This document shows positions 58,867 to 64,000 of a stretch of 64,000 nucleotides of DNA, in pieces. Position 1 is the stretch's first letter; every line of letters begins with the position of its first letter. The position numbers were made by a program, and so were the translations under genes. The stretch is taken from contig JNKK01000004.1 in the NCBI GenBank assembly GCA_000702845.1, positions 62,001 through 126,000 on the forward strand, given 5' to 3'. The DNA is from Lachnospiraceae bacterium FE2018. GTDB taxonomy: Bacteria; Bacillota; Clostridia; Lachnospirales; Lachnospiraceae. The notes below the pieces were generated by a model. It was not told the origin of the DNA. It made no database searches and saw only the letters and a list, made by a program, of their open reading frames with translations.

Positions 58867-59661
58867 ATGTATGTAGAAAAGGATTGTAAGCGCGGTTATA
58901 CCGAATATATCAATTCTGATGTAAACAACGGCGAAGGCAGCTATATGGATGTCGGCTATCTCATTATGGAAGACGGAGACACCTACGAATTCCATGAAGA
59001 GAAAAAAGAGTTGGCATGGATCATGTTCGAAGGAAATGCAACAGTTGAATTTGACGGCAAGAGCGTCGATATGGAACGTCCGAATCCGTTCGACTACAGC
59101 ACATGGTGTCTGCATCTGGCTCCGGGCGGCTCCTGCAAGCTGACTGCTCACGGCCACAGCGAGTTCTATGTACAGATGACACATAATGACAAGACGTTCG
59201 AGAACCATCTCTACACACCGGACGAGACCGATACATGGCGCCGCGGTGCAGACGGAGAATGTGCAGGCTGCACAAAGCGCGACGTCCGCACAAGCTTTGA
59301 CTATGAAATCAACCCGAATTCCAACATGGTTCTCGGCGAAGTGATCAATCTGCCGGGTAAGTGGTCTTCTTATCCGCCTCATTCTCATCCGCAGCCGGAA
59401 GTATATTTCTATCACTTCGAGAAACCGGTTGAAGGATTCGGCGCAAGCTGGTGTGACGGCGAAGTTGTGGAAGTTCACAACAACGGCATGTCCATCATCA
59501 CAAAGGGCGTTCATCCGGTTGTAATGGCACCTGGATTTGCATGTGCTTATGCATGGGGCATCCGTCATCTTCCGGGCGATCCGTGGGAGAAGACCCGTAT
59601 TGACGATCCGGCATACACCTATCTGTATGATCCGAACGCTGAGTTCTGGAAAGGTGAATGA
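58867..59661 (+). CDS. iolB: 5-deoxy-glucuronate isomerase
   Basis: A 264-residue KduI/IolB-family bicupin. The metal site is visible in SSYPPHSHPQPEVYFYHF (His172, His174, Glu178) with a further histidine in WGIRHL near the end. It isomerises 5-deoxy-glucuronate in myo-inositol breakdown. No other iol gene is in the window, so it is an orphan; a related sugar-acid substrate is possible. Both a good promoter and a strong terminator flank it, so it is monocistronic. Confidence 0.9.
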   Translation: MYVEKDCKRGYTEYINSDVNNGEGSYMDVGYLIMEDGDTYEFHEEKKELAWIMFEGNATVEFDGKSVDMERPNPFDYSTWCLHLAPGGSCKLTAHGHSEFYVQMTHNDKTFENHLYTPDETDTWRRGADGECAGCTKRDVRTSFDYEINPNSNMVLGEVINLPGKWSSYPPHSHPQPEVYFYHFEKPVEGFGASWCDGEVVEVHNNGMSIITKGVHPVVMAPGFACAYAWGIRHLPGDPWEKTRIDDPAYTYLYDPNAEFWKGE

Positions 59662-59690
59662 TTCATCTGCAGATAATCAAAACCGCACAC

Positions 59691-59720
59691 AAACGGGCTG
59701 CCTGTTGGCAGCCCGTTTTT
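59691..59720. terminator. Terminator after iolB
   Basis: AAACGGGCTGCC-TGTT-GGCAGCCCGTTTTT: a 9-12 bp stem with T-run on the + strand; it may also serve the convergent HD gene. Confidence 0.93.
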
Positions 59721-59735
59721 CGTCCGTAATCTGGT

Positions 59736-60344
59736 TTATTGTGCTTCCGGCAGATTTCCCTTCCGGATATTCTCCTGCAAAATGCGGTCAGTCACTTCAT
59801 ACAATTCTTCCGACCCCTCCCGCGTCTTTGTCTGCCGCCGGTAAACCTTATCTGCAGTCACTGCATGCTCTTTCCAGTCACCGCCCTCATTGCTGTTGTT
59901 CAGGAGCAGCGGCTGAAGATTGTCCATCGCGTGGGCAAATTTAGCTTCCGGCGTCCGGTTCTCTTCAAACTCGTCAAACAGCTCCGTCAACAGTGCCTTC
60001 TGATCATCCGGCAGAATGGAAAAGATACGTTCTTTTGCCGCATCCTCCCGCGCCTTCTGCGTCGCCAGTCCTTCCGTATCATACGCATAGGTGTCTCCTG
60101 CGTCAATCTCAACCACATCGTGAATCAGGCACATCAGCATACAGCGCGCAATGTCCACCGGCTCATTGGCATATTCACGCAGTACGTAGGCCATGATCGC
60201 CATATGCCAGGCATGTTCCGCGTCATTTTCCTTGCGCCCGTGACCGGAAAGGCTTGTCTGACGAAATATATTTTTTTCCTGATCGATTTCCAGCGCGAAT
60301 TCCAGCTGCCGCCGGAGCCGCTCATTGGATGTATATCGTTCCAT
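59736..60344 (-). CDS. HD domain phosphohydrolase (YfbR/HDDC2-like)
   Basis: A 202-residue HD protein. Metal ligands: His44 (DAEHAWHMA), His75-Asp76 (CLIHDVVEID) and Asp in HAMDNLQPLLLN. This pattern matches YfbR/HDDC2-type 5'-nucleotidases acting on deoxynucleoside monophosphates. The start at 60344 (MERYTSNERLRRQLEF) is preferred because a longer frame would run into the neighbouring gene. AAGGGG lies 11 nt upstream, somewhat distant. Confidence 0.87.
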   Translation of the reverse strand: MERYTSNERLRRQLEFALEIDQEKNIFRQTSLSGHGRKENDAEHAWHMAIMAYVLREYANEPVDIARCMLMCLIHDVVEIDAGDTYAYDTEGLATQKAREDAAKERIFSILPDDQKALLTELFDEFEENRTPEAKFAHAMDNLQPLLLNNSNEGGDWKEHAVTADKVYRRQTKTREGSEELYEVTDRILQENIRKGNLPEAQ

Positions 60345-60373
60345 TCGCTGCCTGCCCCTTCCAATCTGTTTCT

Positions 60374-62104
60374 TCACGAATTCTTTTTCTGTGCCTTTGC
60401 CCTTCTGCAGATCAGCGCAGCACATATCGCCGCCAGCAGTACGAACATCACTACAGCAGCGAAATGAATCCGGAATGTGAGCGCACCCCGTTTGTCAAAC
60501 AGCACAAAACTGTGGTCCATGATATTCCAGCCGGTCCGGATGACGCCGTTCCCATCCGCAAAATACCGGTCTGCCTTCATAATGAACCATCCGGTGTCCA
60601 TTGCTCCGTTTACATTGAAATGGTAAAGATTTCTGTCAATTACACGGAGCTGATTCTCGACTGCACCGTCCGGTGTGAAATACATTCTTCCCAGCCACGT
60701 ATCACGCCAGCCTTCATACAGTCTGCCGTCTTCAGGTTCAAAGTAATAATGCGTCCGGTCGATCGTCACATAGCCTCTGGCCGGCGTTCCGTCCGGATGG
60801 AGGTACCAGGTTCCTTCCGGCAGTTCCAGCCAGCCGGTCATCATGCCTTCTTCAGTAAAATAAAATGATTTCCCGTCAATCTTCTGCCAGCCTTCCGCAC
60901 AGATTCCGTCTTCTCCAAAATAGTACTTCGCCGCGTCGATCTCCTGCCAGCCGGTCACCATTACAGCATTGCTGTCGAACCAGTAACGCTTCGCTTCTAT
61001 TTTCTGCCACCCTTTGACGGCTGCCCCGCCGGCCGTTCCGGAGAAATAATAAGTCTTTCCTTTGATTGTCTTCCATCCGCTGAACGTTCCGGTTTTGGTC
61101 AGATAATATTTCTTACCGCCGTATTTATGAAACCCGAGTTCCCGCCGGCCGTCTTTGCCGAAGTAGCAGGTTATGCCGCCGACGTCCTGAATTCCTGTCT
61201 GCATAACACCGGCATCGTTGAAGTAGTATTCATTTTCCGCATTCCCGGAGTTCAATTCCGAATCGCCGGATTCGTCCTTTTGATCTGCAGATTCGTCTGT
61301 CTGATCTTCGGTTTCTGTTTCCGGATCCGGTATGCTGACCAGTCCGGTCTGCATGCTTCCGTCTTCCGCAAAATAGTGCCAGCCATCCTCCAGCATAAGA
61401 AATCCGGTCTGCATCAGATAATTTGCTTCACTGAAATAATATGTCTTTCCGTCTATTTCCTGCAGGCCGGACAGAGGTTCTCTGTTCTCATCGTAAAAAC
61501 GGGATCCTTCTTCAGTCACCTTCCAGTCATTGACCGGCAGGTCGGGAACATTATAAACAACGGCGGTTGCCGGATCCCAGAAAAAGCGCCCCGCAAACGG
61601 CTGCGAGATCCCGGTAATACCGCCCTGCCAGCCTGCGTCGCAGCGGACCAGTGTCGAACCATCCCACTCCGTGCAGATAAACATATGTGTCCCGCCGCTG
61701 TTCTTATTGACTTTCACGATGGATCCGCGTTTCAGTTCGCCGATTCCCTCAGAGCGGATAAACCCGTGACCGGTCAGATAGCCGTCATATCCGTTGTCCA
61801 GCGTGATGCCGCCTCTGGGCTGGTCTGTAAATCCGCAGGTCCACAGAACGGCCGCCGCAAGTCTGTCACAGGCGATAATCCCGTCTGCGCAGGGAGGCAG
61901 TGACGTGGAATTCCCGTACTGAAATCCGTGATCATGGGCAAATTGCATCACCTGCGCTGCGCGGTCAGCAATCATGTCAGCTGTGATCTCTTCCGCCGAC
62001 TGCGCGGTTCCCATTTCAATCCCCATGAAAGAATCTGCCTGCACCTGTGTACCGCCGAACAGAATCATCAGCAGAATACAGCAGACATACAGCGGCGTGT
62101 GCAT
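60374..62104 (-). CDS. Secreted cell-wall-binding repeat protein with NlpC/P60- or CHAP-like domain and C-terminal membrane anchor
   Basis: About 576 residues from the ATG at 62104. A signal peptide (LYVCCILLMILFGG, cleavage after VQA near 23) is followed by a cysteine-peptidase-like domain with ACDRLAA (Cys79) and GGTHMFIC (His140). About a dozen choline/glucan-binding-type repeats follow (GWQKIDGKSFYFTEEGMM and variants), broken by an acidic Asp/Glu/Ser insert (about 255-290). A C-terminal helix plus RRAKAQKK ends the protein. The frame stays open to 62209 with a good Shine-Dalgarno there, but that stretch contains the terminator of the upstream gene, so the start is uncertain. Confidence 0.82.
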   Translation of the reverse strand: MHTPLYVCCILLMILFGGTQVQADSFMGIEMGTAQSAEEITADMIADRAAQVMQFAHDHGFQYGNSTSLPPCADGIIACDRLAAAVLWTCGFTDQPRGGITLDNGYDGYLTGHGFIRSEGIGELKRGSIVKVNKNSGGTHMFICTEWDGSTLVRCDAGWQGGITGISQPFAGRFFWDPATAVVYNVPDLPVNDWKVTEEGSRFYDENREPLSGLQEIDGKTYYFSEANYLMQTGFLMLEDGWHYFAEDGSMQTGLVSIPDPETETEDQTDESADQKDESGDSELNSGNAENEYYFNDAGVMQTGIQDVGGITCYFGKDGRRELGFHKYGGKKYYLTKTGTFSGWKTIKGKTYYFSGTAGGAAVKGWQKIEAKRYWFDSNAVMVTGWQEIDAAKYYFGEDGICAEGWQKIDGKSFYFTEEGMMTGWLELPEGTWYLHPDGTPARGYVTIDRTHYYFEPEDGRLYEGWRDTWLGRMYFTPDGAVENQLRVIDRNLYHFNVNGAMDTGWFIMKADRYFADGNGVIRTGWNIMDHSFVLFDKRGALTFRIHFAAVVMFVLLAAICAALICRRAKAQKKNS

Positions 62105-62154
62105 CCCCCGGAGGAATTTACTGTATAGGGATTCCAGGGGATTTCCGATACAGT

Positions 62155-62182
62155 TAAAAACCCCGCTGCAAGCAGCGGGGCG
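62155..62182 (-). terminator. Intrinsic terminator after the lipoprotein gene
   Basis: On the minus strand CCCCGCTG-CTTG-CAGCGGGG (62180-62161) is followed by TTTTT, 9 nt after the lipoprotein stop codon. Confidence 0.92.
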
Positions 62183-62189
62183 CGAATCA

Positions 62190-62624
62190 TTATTCCTGAC
62201 CGGCTCCATCCGAATTCCCCTGTCTGAGTGTGTATTTTTCGGTTCCTTTGCCCGTATCCATTTCGATCAGTACCGGCGAATCATCTATTCGCTGAAAGAT
62301 CCACACAACCGGAACCGTTTCTCCAATCAGAACCACCTTATTACACTGGACATAATCATTGATGCGTTCCTTCTGGAAAAACAGCTGTTCCAGTTCCGTA
62401 TCGTTCTGATATGCTTTGACGTCCATGAAATCGGCCGGAACCGCCGGAACACCGCTCTGATTTTTATACTCAGTATAAATATATACAACCTCTGTATTGA
62501 TGTTTCCCATTACATAGGTGCCGATTTCACCATCAATATATTTTAACGTATTAATCGGTTTGTTGTTGCTGCATCCGGAAAAAACCATCGCCAGGACACA
62601 AAACAATAAAATGCATCGTCTCAA
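62190..62624 (-). CDS. Small lipoprotein (DUF5067-like)
   Basis: A 144-residue predicted lipoprotein: hydrophobic start (RRCILLFCVLAMVF), lipobox VFSGC with the lipid cysteine near 17, then a single beta-rich domain (VVYIYTEYKNQSGVPAVPAD) like the DUF5067/DUF4352 folds found in Firmicutes lipoproteins. The start chosen is a TTG at 62624, 6 nt after GAGGTG; an ATG at 62654 has no Shine-Dalgarno. The function is unknown. A terminator follows. Confidence 0.75.
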   Translation of the reverse strand: MRRCILLFCVLAMVFSGCSNNKPINTLKYIDGEIGTYVMGNINTEVVYIYTEYKNQSGVPAVPADFMDVKAYQNDTELEQLFFQKERINDYVQCNKVVLIGETVPVVWIFQRIDDSPVLIEMDTGKGTEKYTLRQGNSDGAGQE

Positions 62625-62684
62625 AATATTCACCTCTTGTATCATTCTTTTCATCAGACAGAAACCGATATTCTTTCTTCTTTT

Positions 62685-63392
62685 TCAAATGAATCGCTCA
62701 TTAGCCCGGAATACAGATTTGATCTCTTTGTAATTGCCAAACACAGTCAGTCTGTCGCCCGGCATGAAAACTGTGCCGGCTGTGGCCGCTTCAACTTTAT
62801 ATCCGTCACGCTCCACCAGCATTACCATGATATTGTGTTCAGATCGTAAACCGCTCTCTGAAAGCGGTTTACCCTGCAGAAAAGCCGGAACTTCTCTTAA
62901 AATCACATTTGCAATTGCAGCATGTCCGATGTAATCCATCAAAAAAATCGTATTGATACTGTCGTCATGAACGATTCTTCCGGCAAACTTTGACAAAGCC
63001 CGGTCGATCTTTTTGCGGACAAAACGCACGCGGCACAGAATGAGCAGCAGACATGCGATAGCGAGCGGAAACAGATTTTTAAAAACGATATCATTAACCT
63101 GTGTCCATTTCAGGGACATAAACAGATTGACCAGGGCAGATACGATCGTCACATTGAAGACATACCCGAACAGCATTGTCGCCTGGGAGAGCTTTCGTCT
63201 CGCCTTCGTTGAGATCAGCATCTCACTCTCACGGGTCGTAAATCCGGCGCCGGTAAGCATCGATAAAACCTGAAAACGGGCTTTGTCATCCGGAAGTCCT
63301 GTCGCGCGAAAGAGCATCGCGAACAGTTCGAGAATAAACCAGTATACTAAGATGACAACTGCAAACAGCGTACTGGCGAGGAAGAAATTCAT
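62685..63392 (-). CDS. Membrane protein with C-terminal TrkA-C (RCK-C) domain
   Basis: A 235-residue protein: membrane segments at about 4-28, 72-93 and 104-124, a conserved SMLTGAGFTTRESEML stretch (43-58), and a cytosolic TrkA-C domain at about 150-228 (ANVILREVPAFLQGKPL, MPGDRLTVFGNYKEI). RCK-C domains often bind ligands (c-di-AMP in KtrC/CpaA) and gate ion transport. There is no RCK-N nucleotide domain. It may be a stand-alone channel-like or regulatory protein; the function is unproven. The GGAG before ATTATG gives the start. Confidence 0.8.
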   Translation of the reverse strand: MNFFLASTLFAVVILVYWFILELFAMLFRATGLPDDKARFQVLSMLTGAGFTTRESEMLISTKARRKLSQATMLFGYVFNVTIVSALVNLFMSLKWTQVNDIVFKNLFPLAIACLLLILCRVRFVRKKIDRALSKFAGRIVHDDSINTIFLMDYIGHAAIANVILREVPAFLQGKPLSESGLRSEHNIMVMLVERDGYKVEAATAGTVFMPGDRLTVFGNYKEIKSVFRANERFI

Positions 63393-63458
63393 AATATAAG
63401 TCTCCGAGTTGTATTACGTATCGTGTCTCCTCATTCTATCACAAAAATCTGATTGACA

Positions 63459-64000
63459 CTATATGTCAAATACTTCATCTGCATAACGAACCGTATCCAT
63501 GGCTTCCTTCGCATATTTGTCAGCGCCGATGGAATCGGCGTAATCCTGCGTCATAACAGCGCCGCCGACGACAACTTTTGCGCCGGAGTGTTTCTCGCGC
63601 AGCAGCCGGATCGTCTCCTCCATGCTGACAACGGTCGTGGTCATCAGCGCAGACAGACCGATCAGACGGATCTCTTCGTCCAGCGCAGTCCGCACGATTT
63701 CTTCTGCTGATACATCTTTGCCGAGATCGAGTACCTCATAGCCATAGTTTTCCAGCAGTACTTTTACAATGTTTTTTCCGATATCATGGATATCGCCTTT
63801 TACGGTGGCAAGAATTACGCGGCCCTTGATCTTCTGCGGCGCATTGTTCATGGCCAGTTTGACCTTTTCAAAAGCGGCGCCGGCAGCTTCCGCGCTCATC
63901 AGCAGCTGCGGAAGAAACAGCGTGCCTTTTTCAAATCCCTGTCCGACCTGGTCCAACGCCGGGATCAGCTCGCTGTTGACGAGATCCAGCGGATCGGCTC
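63459..64000 (-). CDS. metH: Cobalamin-dependent methionine synthase, C-terminal part (5'-truncated)
   Basis: The frame is open to the right edge. About 180 residues are visible: a helical cap domain (DPLDLVNSELIPAL, GTLFLPQLLMSAEAAGAAF) and the B12-binding Rossmann domain with VKGDIHDIGKNIVKVLLENY (lower-ligand histidine in DIHDIGKN) and LSALMTTTVVSMEETIRLL. The protein ends after this domain, so the SAM-dependent reactivation domain of long MetH is absent, as is common in Clostridia. A free corrinoid methyltransferase protein is the alternative. Confidence 0.85.
   Translation of the reverse strand, partial: ADPLDLVNSELIPALDQVGQGFEKGTLFLPQLLMSAEAAGAAFEKVKLAMNNAPQKIKGRVILATVKGDIHDIGKNIVKVLLENYGYEVLDLGKDVSAEEIVRTALDEEIRLIGLSALMTTTVVSMEETIRLLREKHSGAKVVVGGAVMTQDYADSIGADKYAKEAMDTVRYADEVFDI

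Noticed and set aside
1-64000. CRISPR arrays, rRNA genes and transposases
   Set aside because: No regularly spaced direct repeats, no rRNA-like stretches and no transposase motifs were seen on either strand.

Overview
The window looks like a core chromosomal segment of a Gram-positive Clostridia member, most likely Lachnospiraceae-like. The reasons are the gene order (radical-SAM-associated protein, RNase G, L21, L27, Obg, YhbY, NadD, YqeK, RsfS, LexA), the mre/PBP2/RodA cluster, the SepF/YlmH cluster, strong AAGGAGG-type ribosome binding sites, several TTGACA-17-TATAAT promoters, and NfnAB. GC content is intermediate by eye. There is no rRNA, CRISPR array, prophage or intact insertion sequence. 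Almost every base belongs to tightly packed operons. Assignment below family level is not possible from the sequence alone.

Layout. 1-7230 (+): ribosome biogenesis and translation genes (DUF2344 protein, RNase G, CPBP protease, rplU-rpmA behind an L21-type leader, obgE, yhbY, nadD, yqeK, rsfS). 7288-8517: divergent lexA and a YneA-like SOS division inhibitor with three LexA boxes between them. 8742-12840: HIT protein, AEC transporter behind a GC-rich structured leader, tyrosine recombinase, AI-2E family exporter. 12846-19699 (-): division and envelope cluster (P-loop protein, HlyD-like membrane protein, YggS, SepF, YlmH, aroB, lspA, RluD-like). 19782-27939 (-): radC-mreB-mreC-mreD-PBP2-rodA-D,D-carboxypeptidase elongasome operon.

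28091-38829 (-): 5-formyl-THF cyclo-ligase, miaB, mutS, mutL, miaA and two flavoproteins. 38892-41505 (-): ybeY, phoH, DUF2284 protein, rlmH. 41728-44000 (-): NfnAB-type electron-bifurcating transhydrogenase. 44029-49860 (-): zinc-ribbon/TPR membrane protein, ftsK, a divergent UppP-like membrane protein, yebC. 49937-56235 (-): rex with the NAD(P)HX repair enzyme, then murF, ddl and an L,D-transpeptidase. 56391-64000: RlmI-like methyltransferase, tRNA-Gly(CCC), Ldh-family dehydrogenase divergent from an orphan iolB, HD hydrolase, a cell-wall-binding-repeat protein, a lipoprotein, a TrkA-C membrane protein and the C-terminal end of a cobalamin-dependent methionine synthase.

Functionally the window joins peptidoglycan building (murF, ddl, PBP2, RodA, carboxypeptidase, L,D-transpeptidase), shape and division (MreBCD, SepF, FtsK, YneA) and RNA modification and ribosome assembly. 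No large novel system is evident. The most interesting points are small: a palindromic terminator that encodes the same C-terminus (KKLT) for two convergent genes, a mirrored LexA operator, nested palindromic intergenic elements, an unexplained P-loop/HlyD pair at the head of the SepF cluster, and a UppP homologue without its catalytic residues.
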